From NCBI GenBank assembly GCA_025922945.1, contig JAICGW010000009.1:1-46049 (forward strand): a DNA stretch of 46,049 nt, written 5' to 3'. Below are positions 15,663 to 23,444 of this stretch, one piece after another. This stretch comes from Acidimicrobiia bacterium. GTDB lineage: Bacteria > Actinomycetota > Acidimicrobiia > Spongiisociales > ZC4RG35. The notes below the pieces were generated by a model. That model was not told where the DNA came from, did not search any database, and was given only the letters and a program-made list of their open reading frames with translations. A program made the position numbers and the translations under genes. Each line of letters starts with the position of its first letter. The stretch's first letter is position 1.

Positions 15663-16867
15663 GGCTCGCTCCCATCGAGGGCCACACCCGCCGCGACTAG
15701 CTCGCTCACGTCCGGATCGGACCAACCGAGGTCGCGGAGGACGGCGACGGTGTGTTGACCCAACATCGGGGGAGCGACCTGCGATCGGGCGGAGACGCCG
15801 TTGAGACGGAGGGGCGAGCCTTGCATGCGAAACGTGCCGATCCGCGGATGAGACATGTCCACCACCATCTCGTTCACGATCACCTGCTGGTCGGCGAAAA
15901 CCTCCTCCATACCGAGGATTTGTCCAGCGGGAACCCCGGCCTCATCGAGCAGTTTCAGCCAGTGGCTCGTCGTCTCGCCTGCGAAGACCTCCTGGAGGAT
16001 GGCCGCAAGTTCGTCACGGTGGCGGACTCGCAGCTCGTTGGTGGCGAACCGCGCATCGGTGTCGACGTGTTCGAGGCGGAGCGCTCGACACGTGTCGACG
16101 AAATGCCGATCCGACACCACTGCCAGATTGACGTAGCCGTCGGCGGTACGGAAGCTCTGATTGGGCCCGGTTACCGGCGAGGCGGTGCCTGTCCGCTCCG
16201 GTTGTCTCTGGCTGGTGAAGTAGAGGGCGTTCCAGGTGGCTTGGGCGGCGATGATTCCGTCTCGCAGCGATATCTCGACCAGGGCGCCCTGGCCTCCATG
16301 CCGGCCGCCGCCACCGGCGAGAGCCGCCGTGATTGCCAATGCGGCGTTGGTGCCGGCGAGGAAGTCGCCGATGGTGGTGGCGGTCTTGTGCGGCCCCTCG
16401 CCTGGATCGCCGGTGATCGACATCATTCCCGACTCGCCCTGGAATATGAGGTCGATCCCGGGACGGTGGGAGGCGGGGCCATTGCTTCCGAAGGCGCTTA
16501 TGACCGCCACCACCAGGTGGGGCGCCATCGTCTGTAGTGCTTCGGCACCCAGGCCCATCCGCTCCATGGCCCCTAGGCGCAGATTGCTGAGGACCACGTC
16601 CGACTGCTGACACAGCTGCGCCAACAACGCTTTCACTCTCTCGTCCTTGGGGTCGACGGCCAGGCTGAGCTTGCCGCGGTTGACCCCGAGAAAGAAGGCG
16701 CTCTCAACACCGTAGAAAGGCCCGATCGCGCGGGCGAGATCTCCGGACAAGGGCTCGACCTTGATTACCTCGGCCCCCAGGTCAGCGAGGAGCATCCCGC
16801 AGTAGGGAGCCGCCACCAGATTTCCGAATTCGATTACGCGCACGCCTGCGAGAGGGGCGCCGATCAC
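15659..16867 (-). CDS. CaiB/BaiF CoA-transferase family protein (class III)
   Basis: 402 residues. The N-terminus APLAGVRVIEFGNLVAAPYCGMLLADLGAEVIKVEP is a hallmark of family III CoA-transferases, followed by VNRGKLSLAVDPKD. The catalytic Asp is probably the one in HRPGIDLIFQGESGMMSITGDPGEGP. These enzymes move CoA between carboxylic acids. The tracked start at 16912 lies inside the thiolase; GTG at 16867 overlaps the thiolase stop (GTGA) and begins two residues before the conserved segment, so I chose it. Third-gene coupling follows through the TTGA overlap. In this operon it probably activates or recycles an organic acid as a CoA thioester for the thiolase and SDR. Confidence 0.9.
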   Translation of the reverse strand: MIGAPLAGVRVIEFGNLVAAPYCGMLLADLGAEVIKVEPLSGDLARAIGPFYGVESAFFLGVNRGKLSLAVDPKDERVKALLAQLCQQSDVVLSNLRLGAMERMGLGAEALQTMAPHLVVAVISAFGSNGPASHRPGIDLIFQGESGMMSITGDPGEGPHKTATTIGDFLAGTNAALAITAALAGGGGRHGGQGALVEISLRDGIIAAQATWNALYFTSQRQPERTGTASPVTGPNQSFRTADGYVNLAVVSDRHFVDTCRALRLEHVDTDARFATNELRVRHRDELAAILQEVFAGETTSHWLKLLDEAGVPAGQILGMEEVFADQQVIVNEMVVDMSHPRIGTFRMQGSPLRLNGVSARSQVAPPMLGQHTVAVLRDLGWSDPDVSELVAAGVALDGSEP

Positions 16868-18075
16868 ACCCTTTCCACCACGACCGCGCTGCCCTGACCC
16901 ACTCCCACACACATAGTCGCCAGCCCGAACCGACCTTCCCGCTTCTTCAATTCGTGAACCAGGGTCGTGATGATCCGCGCGCCCGAGGCGCCGAGAGGAT
17001 GCCCGAGGGCGATCGCCCCACCGTTGACATTGACGCGCTCGGGATCGAGATCGAGGAGCCGCATGGTCGCCACCGCCTGGGAGGCAAAAGCCTCGTTGAC
17101 TTCGATCAGATCGAGATCGCCAGCCTCGAGCTCGGCACGTTGCAAGGCCTTTTCGCTGGCGGGGACCGTTCCGATTCCCATTACATCAGGATGAACCCCG
17201 GCCGCCGCCCCGGCGACGATCCGGGCAGCCGGTGCGAGTCCGTGCCGTTCGAGCCCCGCCTCCGTGGCCAAGAGCAGGGCCGCCGCCCCATCGTTCATCG
17301 GCGAAGAATTCCCTGCCGTGACCGTGCCTTCTGACCTGAACACCGATGGCAGCCGGCCCAGAACATCGAGGGTGGTGTCCGCGCGCGGCCCCTCGTCACA
17401 AACGATCAAAGTCACCGAACGTCGGCGATGGTCCACGGGTACCTCGAGTGGCTCGATCTCCTCTTTGAATCGATCGCTCCGCTGGGCCGCCACTGCCTTT
17501 TCGTGACTGGTCAGGGCGAATTGGTCTTGAGCTTCCCGTGAGATCCCGTATTTTTCGGCGACCACCTCGGCGGTCATGCCCAGCGTGATAGGTGGGTACA
17601 ACTCTTCCATCAACGGGTTGGTAAGGCGCCATCCAAGAACGGTGTCGACCATCCCCGGCGCCCCAACCTGGAAGCCGATTTCGGGTTTCGGAGTCACGTA
17701 TGGTGCCCGGCTCATCGACTCAGAGCCGCCGGCCACCATCACCTCGCCCCACCCCGCTCCCAGGGCATGGGTTGCAGAGATCACTGCCTGCATGCCGGAT
17801 GCACAAAGCCGGTTGACGGTCGCTCCGGGAACCTCGACTGGGAGTCCGGCGAGCAGGGCGGCCATGCGGGCGACGTTGCGATTGTCCTCACCGGCCTGAT
17901 TGGCGGCTCCCCAGACCACGTCCTCAATGGCGGAGGGGTCGAGATCGGGCTGGCGAGCGAGAAGACGGCTGATGGCGTGGGCAGCCAAATCATCTGGTCG
18001 AACCAGTGCGAGTTGTCCGCCGAGCTTTCCCATCGGCGTACGGCAGGCATCGACGATGAAAACCTCAGTCACCAT
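16864..18075 (-). CDS. Acetyl-CoA C-acyltransferase (thiolase)
   Basis: 403 residues. The nucleophilic Cys91 sits in [11 protein letters not shown], and the C-terminal catalytic residues in [26 protein letters not shown] and CVGVGQG. The arrangement fits degradative thiolases of the PcaF/FadA type as well as acetoacetyl-CoA thiolases. It cleaves or forms 3-oxoacyl-CoA. It is the first gene of a minus-strand operon thiolase-CaiB-small SDR-like-SDR with 4-bp overlaps, indicating one transcript and coupled translation. Start ATG 18075 ([17 protein letters not shown]) is standard for the family. Confidence 0.92.
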   Translation of the reverse strand: MVTEVFIVDACRTPMGKLGGQLALVRPDDLAAHAISRLLARQPDLDPSAIEDVVWGAANQAGEDNRNVARMAALLAGLPVEVPGATVNRLCASGMQAVISATHALGAGWGEVMVAGGSESMSRAPYVTPKPEIGFQVGAPGMVDTVLGWRLTNPLMEELYPPITLGMTAEVVAEKYGISREAQDQFALTSHEKAVAAQRSDRFKEEIEPLEVPVDHRRRSVTLIVCDEGPRADTTLDVLGRLPSVFRSEGTVTAGNSSPMNDGAAALLLATEAGLERHGLAPAARIVAGAAAGVHPDVMGIGTVPASEKALQRAELEAGDLDLIEVNEAFASQAVATMRLLDLDPERVNVNGGAIALGHPLGASGARIITTLVHELKKREGRFGLATMCVGVGQGSAVVVERV

Positions 18076-18089
18076 ACGAAAGTTAGTTG

Positions 18090-18941
18090 CTAGCCCGTGG
18101 GAGCAAGGACGACCGAGAGCAACGCCTTGCCGCCGAGAACGCCAGATCGAAGCCGGTACGTGATCGGGCCGACCGTGGTTTCCCCATCGAGACCAGCCGT
18201 CAGCGGTCGATCGGGGTCAACTCCCAGCTCTTCCAGCACCTGGCGCCGCCCCAGACCATCGAGTTCCGGGTTGACCGTGGCGATCAGAATCCCCCAGCTC
18301 GCCAGAACCGCGTCGCCATCTTCGGACTCCGACGTGGGGGCGGCCGCGATCATCATCGATCGCACGACTCCCGTAGCTGGCGATTCGGTGGCGTAGATCA
18401 CCAGGCCGGGCCGGAGGTTCATCTGCAGCCGGTTGGGACCCGGCTGCTCGAGGAGAAAGAGCTCGAGATTGAGCGTGCTCGCCGCTTCGTTCCAGCGAGC
18501 GGTGACTTCGTCAACGCCACCGGCGAAGACAGCCGGCATCGCCGGCAGTGTCGTGGGGACCGCACTGAGCAGGCCGGGTGTGGGTTGATCTCGCGCCACC
18601 GCGGCGCTGACGACGATGGCGGCGACGATCAACCCCATGCCAGCGACTACCCATTTGGCTATGCCGTCGTTCGACTCAACTTTGGTTGCGGCTTGAAGAG
18701 GCGACCATCGCCGGGCGATCTCGCTTTGAAGGACGCCCGGTTGATCGGTAGTAAATAGAGCCTCGTCGCCGTCGATGGCGAGCCGAAAATCATTGCCCTG
18801 CGGAATTATCCGACAGTCGGTCAGCGGCCAAGTCCCGATCGGCTCGGCATCGGCGATGATCGTCACCCCGTCGTCGGCTAAGCGGAGCGTTGCCTCAAGC
18901 GGAGGCTGGTCATCGAGTCGCAACGCCCCGATGTAATCCAT
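18090..18941 (-). CDS. Single-pass membrane protein of unknown function
   Basis: 283 residues, not recognised. The N-terminal 85 residues are soluble and beta-rich (IGALRLDDQPPLEATLRLADDG ... GTWPLTDCRIIPQGNDFRLAIDGDEALFTT), resembling small PH-like domains seen in actinobacterial envelope proteins. One membrane helix follows (about 95-115, WVVAGMGLIVAAIVVSAAVA). The C-terminal 165 residues are predicted outside the cytoplasm and end with GPITYRLRSGVLGGKALLSVVLAPTG. It sits 14 bp from the thiolase start on the same strand, so cotranscription with the operon is possible, but no functional link is obvious. Confidence 0.75.
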   Translation of the reverse strand: MDYIGALRLDDQPPLEATLRLADDGVTIIADAEPIGTWPLTDCRIIPQGNDFRLAIDGDEALFTTDQPGVLQSEIARRWSPLQAATKVESNDGIAKWVVAGMGLIVAAIVVSAAVARDQPTPGLLSAVPTTLPAMPAVFAGGVDEVTARWNEAASTLNLELFLLEQPGPNRLQMNLRPGLVIYATESPATGVVRSMMIAAAPTSESEDGDAVLASWGILIATVNPELDGLGRRQVLEELGVDPDRPLTAGLDGETTVGPITYRLRSGVLGGKALLSVVLAPTG

Positions 18942-18993
18942 GGACCAATTATCGACTGAGCGACCACCCCAATAAAGGATCGCCGGAACTCAG

Positions 18994-19605
18994 CTACCAG
19001 CAGCCGGCGCTGGCGGCCCAAGGCGACCAGCCCTCCGTGTAGACCAGATATGCCGCTGCGGCGACGTTGGCGACGGGGTCGAAGATCGAGGCGCCGGGCA
19101 ATCCCACCAGGGCCGCCCGTTCGGGCCAATACCTGGGGATGTGTTGAAAAAGCCCGGCCGCCCCCGACGATGGGTTCTGGGCGTTGGGATCGCCCCCCGA
19201 TTCACAGGAAATGACCCGAAGAGCCTTGTCGACGTCGGTGGGGGCGAAGTACGAGCTCACCAGACTTCGCCACTCCTCTACTGGTCTCGGTGCCGGCGCA
19301 GGCGCGGGGATGCGGGGCGCTGGCGGGCTGGCAACGGTCGGCTTGGTCGTAGTGGTGGTGGTCGTCGTGGTCGTTGTCGTGGTCGGCCTGGTCGGAACGG
19401 GATCGGCGATGGGGTCCGCACAGGGACTAGCGCAGTAATCCTCGGGCCAGGGCATCAGCAGCGGAGGCTCGGAAGCCGGATTCGCTCTCAGCTCGAGATA
19501 CTTGGGCTCTAGGCCGGCGCCGTCGACGGTCGGGGCCATCGCGGTTCCGACCGCGAAGAGCATGAAGATGATCGATAATGAAAGGGCCGGGCGCCAGCGA
19601 CGCAC
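18994..19605 (-). CDS. Secreted lytic transglycosylase-like (SLT/Rpf-like) protein
   Basis: 203 residues. An N-terminal signal segment (MRRWRPALSLSIIFMLFAVGTAMA) is followed by a Pro/Thr-rich linker with 13 consecutive Thr and then Pro/Ala repeats (PAPAPAPRP). The C-terminal domain (about 125-203) reads VDKALRVISCESGGDP, GAAGLFQHIPRYWPERA and DPVANVAAAAYLVYTEGWSPW, which is the goose-lysozyme/SLT layout: catalytic Glu in ESGG, then GLFQ and the N/A-rich helix. It should cleave or bind peptidoglycan outside the cell. GTG start at 19605 has AAGGAG upstream. Cys pairs in the domain may form disulfides. The Thr tract resembles glycosylated linkers of actinobacterial wall proteins. Confidence 0.85.
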   Translation of the reverse strand: MRRWRPALSLSIIFMLFAVGTAMAPTVDGAGLEPKYLELRANPASEPPLLMPWPEDYCASPCADPIADPVPTRPTTTTTTTTTTTTTKPTVASPPAPRIPAPAPAPRPVEEWRSLVSSYFAPTDVDKALRVISCESGGDPNAQNPSSGAAGLFQHIPRYWPERAALVGLPGASIFDPVANVAAAAYLVYTEGWSPWAASAGCW

Positions 19606-19669
19606 AAAGTCTCCTTGTCAGGCATAACCAAGGGCGTGCCAGGACGAATCGAAAACCAGATCCGCGCCC

Positions 19670-19706
19670 GGAGTTCCGCCCAACTCCGCCGGCCACGCTA
19701 GGCCGG
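19670..19706. promoter_or_regulatory. Two adjacent 6-6-6 inverted repeats in a divergent intergenic region
   Basis: GGAGTT-ccgccc-AACTCC (19670-19687) and CCGGCC-acgcta-GGCCGG (19689-19706) are both perfect and lie side by side between the SLT gene and the VOC gene. They could be operators or small RNA hairpins in the VOC 5' leader. No T-run follows, so an intrinsic terminator is less likely. Confidence 0.4.
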
Positions 19707-19736
19707 GATGGAAAACTGTGGCAAGCTGGCCGAACC

Positions 19737-20108
19737 ATGGGAGGACCGCTCCGGCCGGAGATGGTGGGCGTGCTGATCCACACCAGTGAGGTGGGATTCC
19801 CGGAAATGAGGCGGTTTTATGCCGAAATTCTGGGCCTACGCCCTCGTTCGGATCGCGCCGGGTTCGTCAATTTCGAGTGGGGTCGCCTTCGCCTCACCCT
19901 CCACCTCCACGACAGGGTTAGGGGAGCTGCGGCCGACCCAGATCGAGTTCTCCTCAACTTCGCGGTCGACGATCTCGCCGCCTGGCACCTGCATCTCCAG
20001 GCCGTGGGGACTCCATGTCTGCGGACACCGGCCACCGAGCCCTGGGGCGGGGAGGTTGCCACCTATTCCGATCCCGACGGCAACCTGCTCCAACTCATCC
20101 AGTTCTAG
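19737..20108 (+). CDS. VOC family protein
   Basis: About 123 residues forming one VOC unit: GVLIHTSEVGFPEMRRFYAEILGL, GFVNFEWGRLRLTLHLHD, LLNFAVDDLAAWHLHLQAVG and the closing YSDPDGNLLQLIQF. The tracked ORF begins at 19578, inside the divergent SLT gene and with no VOC similarity; ATG 19737 is the first sensible start and ATG 19761 is an alternative. The activity is unknown. The last metal ligand position (usually Glu in xxLEL) is Gln in LLQLIQF, so metal binding may be altered. Its stop overlaps the stop of the convergent OsmC gene in a CTAG. Confidence 0.82.
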   Translation: MGGPLRPEMVGVLIHTSEVGFPEMRRFYAEILGLRPRSDRAGFVNFEWGRLRLTLHLHDRVRGAAADPDRVLLNFAVDDLAAWHLHLQAVGTPCLRTPATEPWGGEVATYSDPDGNLLQLIQF

Positions 20109-20536
20109 AGCAAGTTCGCCTCAACTGTGATCTCGACGTTGCCTTTCAGCGCGTTCGACACCGGGCATCCGTCTTTGGCGCCATTGGCGGCGTCGACAAA
20201 AGCCGCTTGGTCGATGTCGGGGATGTCGCCGATGGTCTTGAGAGCCATGCGGACAAGCCTCCACCCTGGTTCGACCTTCTCAAAGCTGGCAGTGGCCGTG
20301 GTCTCAAGCGTGGTGGCGGTAAAGCCGGCCCGCGCCAGCCCCGCCGCCAGAGCCATGTTGAAGCAGGCCGCGTGCGCAGCCGCGATCAACTCTTCAGGGC
20401 TCGTCTTCCCTTGAGGGGACTCGGTGCGGCTCGGCCAACTCACCGGCAGCGGACCTCCGAGACCGGTGCCCAGGGTCACCTCACCCGATCCCTCGGCCAA
20501 ATTTCCCTGCCAGACCGACTGCGCGCGACTATCCAT
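20105..20536 (-). CDS. OsmC/Ohr family peroxiredoxin-like protein
   Basis: 143 residues. SPQGKTSPEELIAAAHAACFNMALAAGL holds the peroxidatic Cys58, and GCPVSNALKG the resolving Cys124; both sit in the usual OsmC spacing. N-terminal Trp/Gly-rich strands (SVWQGNLAEGSGEV) match the OsmC subfamily rather than Ohr. It should reduce organic hydroperoxides in the cytoplasm using a dithiol donor. Start ATG 20536. It is convergent with the VOC gene and divergent from the second response regulator. Confidence 0.9.
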   Translation of the reverse strand: MDSRAQSVWQGNLAEGSGEVTLGTGLGGPLPVSWPSRTESPQGKTSPEELIAAAHAACFNMALAAGLARAGFTATTLETTATASFEKVEPGWRLVRMALKTIGDIPDIDQAAFVDAANGAKDGCPVSNALKGNVEITVEANLL

Positions 20537-20595
20537 CCACGCCTCCTTGCTTTGAGAACCCGTCCGGATGCCGGCCGATGGTAAGCCGGATCGAA

Positions 20596-20623
20596 TCTCA
20601 GGAAGCTCTCAGCCAATTCTCGG
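20596..20623 (+). promoter_or_regulatory. Three direct repeats at 11-bp spacing upstream of the second response regulator
   Basis: TCTCAG (20596), TCTCAG (20607) and TCTCGG (20618) lie on one face of the helix, each 11 bp from the next, ending 22 bp before the regulator ATG. This is the classical tandem-site layout of OmpR/PhoB regulators and suggests autoregulation of this regulator/kinase operon. The assignment of the site to this regulator is inference. Confidence 0.6.
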
Positions 20624-20645
20624 GGTTCTGGGCTTACATGCAGGG

Positions 20646-21344
20646 ATGCCAGAAGCGGCTGCCCAGCTCCTGGTCGTTGATGACGAAGACAGCCTGGCCG
20701 ACATGGTCGCCACCGCGCTTCGCTTCGCCGGCTACCGGGTGGCGGTGGCGGCGGGAGGAATCGATGCCCTCAAGGCGGTGCGGACGGCACCGCCGGACCT
20801 CGTGGTTCTCGACGTCAACCTTCCCGATCTCGACGGTTTCGAGGTCTGTCGTCGTTTGCGTCGCGACGGGCATGAGATGCCGGTTATTTTCCTCACCGCC
20901 CGAGACGGTCTCGACGACCTCCGTACCGGTTTTCGCCAGGGAGGCGACGACTACCTGACGAAGCCGTTCAGTCTTGAAGAGCTCGGGCTTCGCATCGAAG
21001 CCCTCCTCCGCCGCAGCCGGGGTGACGCATACGAGCCCCGTCGCATCACCACCGGCGAACTCGTGATCGACGAAGATGCCCACCAGGTCTGGGTAGGCGA
21101 CGAGCAGGTGATGCTGTCCCCCACCGAATATCGCCTCCTGCGCTACCTGACCCTGAATCGAGATCGGGTGCTCTCGAAGGATCAGATTCTTGACTACGTC
21201 TGGCAGTACGACTTCGGTGGCAACCCCGGAATAGTTGAGACATACATCGGTTACCTGCGCCGCAAGCTCGGTGGTCCCGTTGCGAATCGGATCGAAACCG
21301 TGCGCGGGTTCGGCTACGTGCTGCGCAGTCCTTCCCGAGCCTGA
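20646..21344 (+). CDS. OmpR/PhoB family response regulator
   Basis: 232 residues. Receiver domain: LLVVDDEDSLADM acidic pocket, phospho-acceptor Asp56 (LVVLDVNLPDLDG), FLTARDG and YLTKPFS. The DNA-binding domain is Trans_Reg_C (QVMLSPTEYRLLRYLTLNRDRVLSKDQILDYVW ... TYIGYLRRKLG ... IETVRGFGYVLR). The tracked start at 20568 would add 26 residues that cover the repeat region; ATG 20646 places MPEAAAQLLVVDDE directly before the first strand and leaves the direct repeats in the promoter. The kinase gene starts 2 bp after its stop. The closest functional class by sequence is the MprA/TrcR-like group of actinobacteria, judged by eye. Confidence 0.93.
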   Translation: MPEAAAQLLVVDDEDSLADMVATALRFAGYRVAVAAGGIDALKAVRTAPPDLVVLDVNLPDLDGFEVCRRLRRDGHEMPVIFLTARDGLDDLRTGFRQGGDDYLTKPFSLEELGLRIEALLRRSRGDAYEPRRITTGELVIDEDAHQVWVGDEQVMLSPTEYRLLRYLTLNRDRVLSKDQILDYVWQYDFGGNPGIVETYIGYLRRKLGGPVANRIETVRGFGYVLRSPSRA

Positions 21345-21346
21345 GG

Positions 21347-22711
21347 ATGACCCTCCGCGCCCGCCTCGTCCTGGCCGTCACCGCCCTCCTCGTCGGAGTG
21401 ATTGTGACATTCGGCTACGTGGCCGCGCAAAGCCATCGTCGAGTGTTGCTCGCCCAGATTGACCAGCGCCTCGAATCCGCTCTCGCCCAGGCGGCTCGCT
21501 TGCGACCCGGTGGTGGAGGAGCTGGAGGCGATCGGATCTTCGCCGAGCTGATCCTCGATCCAAGCGGTGACGTCGTTGCCAGTTCACCGTCGGGCATTCG
21601 TGGCGCTCTCGATCCACTTCCCGATATCAGCCGCCTCCCCGCTCTCCAACCCGGTGACAGACGGGTGCTAACCCTCCCGGCAGCCGGCGCGAATTTCGCC
21701 TTTCGGGCCGGGGTTCTCCGATCCCAACGAGGCTTCACTCTCATCGTGGCGCAGCCGTTGCGAGATGTGACGGCGGCCGGTGGGGCCTTGCAGCGACGAC
21801 TCTTCGCGGCTGGAGTCGTGATCCTCATCGGCGGCGGTGCCGTGTTCTGGTTGACGCTCCGTAGGGGATTACGGCCAGTGGACGACATGATCGCTACGGC
21901 CGCGGCGATCGCCGATGGCGATCTCTCGCGCCGCGTTCCGGAGGCCGATTCCGAAACCGAGCTCGGAAAGTTAGGTAACGCCCTGAATCACATGCTGGCA
22001 AACATCGAGCAGGCCTTCGACGCAGAAACCAGAGCGAAGCTCCGTTTGAAGCAATTCGTCGCCGATGCCTCTCACGAGCTGCGTACCCCTATCGCCACCA
22101 TCTCTGGGTACACCGAACTTCATCGCAAAGGCGCTCTCGACCCCGACCCCGGGACAGATCACGCCATGAGCCGTATCGAATCCGAGAGCAGGCGCATGAA
22201 ACACCTGGTCGAGGATCTTCTTCTCCTCGCCCGCCTCGATCTTGACCAACCTCTCGAACGACAGCCGGTCGACCTTTCACGGATAGTGCATGACGCGGCG
22301 GCAGACAGCCGAGCGATCGATCCCCAAAGGCCAGTCGAGGAAGTGATAGGGGACGGTCTGCTGGTAGCGGGCGATCCAGAACGACTAACCCAGGTGGTAG
22401 CCAATCTGCTCCAGAATGCCCGCTCCCACACCCCGCCGGCTACTCCCATCCGAATCGAAGTGGGCAGGAGCAATGGGAACATCGAACTGGCCGTGAGCGA
22501 TCGCGGGCCCGGCTTCCCCCCCGCCGCGTTGGCGTCAGTGTTCGATCGCTTCTTTCGCGCTGACGACTCTCGCTCCCGCAAGAGCGGCGGCTCGGGATTG
22601 GGCCTTGCCATCGTCGAGGCGATCGCCCGTGCCCATGGCGGAAGCGCCCACGCTGAGAATCTGCCAGAAGCCGGTGCCCGGGTGGTCGTCCGCCTCCCAG
22701 CTCTCGGCTGA
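21347..22711 (+). CDS. Sensor histidine kinase
   Basis: 454 residues. The first membrane helix is at about 7-26, and the second at about 152-172; between them is a roughly 125-residue extracytoplasmic sensor with a Gly-rich stretch (RPGGGGAGGD). A HAMP domain (about 173-225, LRPVDDMIATAAAIADGDLSRRV) is followed by KQFVADASHELRTPIATISGY with phospho-acceptor His243. The ATPase domain shows the N box (NLLQNARSHT), DRGPGF, an F box (VFDRFFRADDSRS) and SGLGLAIVEAIARAHGG. It should phosphorylate the regulator encoded 2 bp upstream. A secreted helical protein gene follows after 69 bp and is a candidate target or modulator of this system. Confidence 0.93.
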   Translation: MTLRARLVLAVTALLVGVIVTFGYVAAQSHRRVLLAQIDQRLESALAQAARLRPGGGGAGGDRIFAELILDPSGDVVASSPSGIRGALDPLPDISRLPALQPGDRRVLTLPAAGANFAFRAGVLRSQRGFTLIVAQPLRDVTAAGGALQRRLFAAGVVILIGGGAVFWLTLRRGLRPVDDMIATAAAIADGDLSRRVPEADSETELGKLGNALNHMLANIEQAFDAETRAKLRLKQFVADASHELRTPIATISGYTELHRKGALDPDPGTDHAMSRIESESRRMKHLVEDLLLLARLDLDQPLERQPVDLSRIVHDAAADSRAIDPQRPVEEVIGDGLLVAGDPERLTQVVANLLQNARSHTPPATPIRIEVGRSNGNIELAVSDRGPGFPPAALASVFDRFFRADDSRSRKSGGSGLGLAIVEAIARAHGGSAHAENLPEAGARVVVRLPALG

Positions 22712-22780
22712 TTCCCAGGCCGTCGTCGGCCACCTCCCAGTTTGGCAACGCAGGCTTTGACCAGACGAAAGGAGTTGGAA

Positions 22781-23365
22781 ATGCCAACCAGCACGAGGCT
22801 GCGCTCGACCGTGATGATCGGAGCGATCGCCGCCATCTTGGGACTGCTACTCGGGGCCACCATCCTCGGACCGGGCACGGCGGGTGCCCAGGAGACACCT
22901 GGCCCGACCGCCCCGGACCCGAGCGCCGAACCGCCTGCCCGCAAGACGGAATGGATCCGGGGCGCCCTCGAGGCGCTAGTGACGGACGGAACCATCTCGG
23001 AGGAACAAGCCGACGCGGTGGCCGCCCACCTGGCGAATCAATGGGACTTCTCTGGTCGTCGGCTCCGTCGCTTCCATGCCGGGCTGGATGTGGCTGCTGT
23101 CACCATTGGGATCACGGAGGCAAACCTGGTGGAGGCTCTGCGAGACGGACAAACCGTGGCTGAGGTAGCCGAGGCGAACGGTGTCGATGCTCAGGCGGTC
23201 ATCGATGACCTTGTCGCCGAAGTGAACGCCCGGGTTGACGAAGCTGTCGACGATGGCCATCTCGACCCCGAACGAGCGGCCGAGATCAAGGCCAACGCGG
23301 TCGGGCGGATCACCGATTTCGTAGAGATTCGCTTTCCGAGGCACAGGCCGGCTCCCGCTGCCTGA
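22781..23365 (+). CDS. Secreted helical protein of unknown function (DUF2680-like segments)
   Basis: 194 residues from ATG 22781, which has AAAGGAG about 7 bases upstream; the longer tracked start at 22742 lacks this. A signal peptide (RLRSTVMIGAIAAILGLLLGATILGPGTAGAQ) has an AGA-type cleavage site near residue 35. The mature part is acidic and helical. It has a segment LEALVTDGTISEEQADAVAAHL, a middle ITEANLVEALRDGQTVAEVAEANGVD, and a second DEAVDDGHLDPERAAEIKANAVGRI that echoes the first. Such DGTIT-QEQAD repeats recur in secreted actinobacterial and firmicute proteins of unknown role. It follows a kinase gene on the same strand, so it may be an output or feedback partner of that system. 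Confidence 0.8.
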   Translation: MPTSTRLRSTVMIGAIAAILGLLLGATILGPGTAGAQETPGPTAPDPSAEPPARKTEWIRGALEALVTDGTISEEQADAVAAHLANQWDFSGRRLRRFHAGLDVAAVTIGITEANLVEALRDGQTVAEVAEANGVDAQAVIDDLVAEVNARVDEAVDDGHLDPERAAEIKANAVGRITDFVEIRFPRHRPAPAA

Positions 23366-23379
23366 CCGGCTCTCGTGAA

Positions 23380-23432
23380 CCCCCCTGCGGCGCGCCGAGA
23401 GCGCTTGGGGGAGGCGCGCCCCGGGAGGGGGG
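23380..23432. terminator. Long GC-rich inverted repeat between convergent genes
   Basis: CCCCCC-tgc-GGCGCGCC (23380-23396) pairs with GGCGCGCC-ccggga-GGGGGG (23413-23432), giving an 8-bp and a 6-bp stem around an internal loop. It lies between the stops of the secreted protein and pncB genes. It probably acts as a bidirectional terminator, although no U-run follows on either strand. Confidence 0.5.
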
Positions 23433-23444
23433 CAGGAGAGGCAC

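Noticed and set aside
15663-15725. Longer start for the small SDR-like gene
   Set aside because: It would overlap caiB by 67 bp, whereas TTG 15662 gives the same 4-bp overlap seen at the other operon junctions.
19343-19390. Simple trinucleotide repeat at the poly-Thr tract as a phase-variation site
   Set aside because: The 13 Thr codons mix ACC, ACG, ACA and ACT, so slippage is unlikely; it reads as a selected protein linker.
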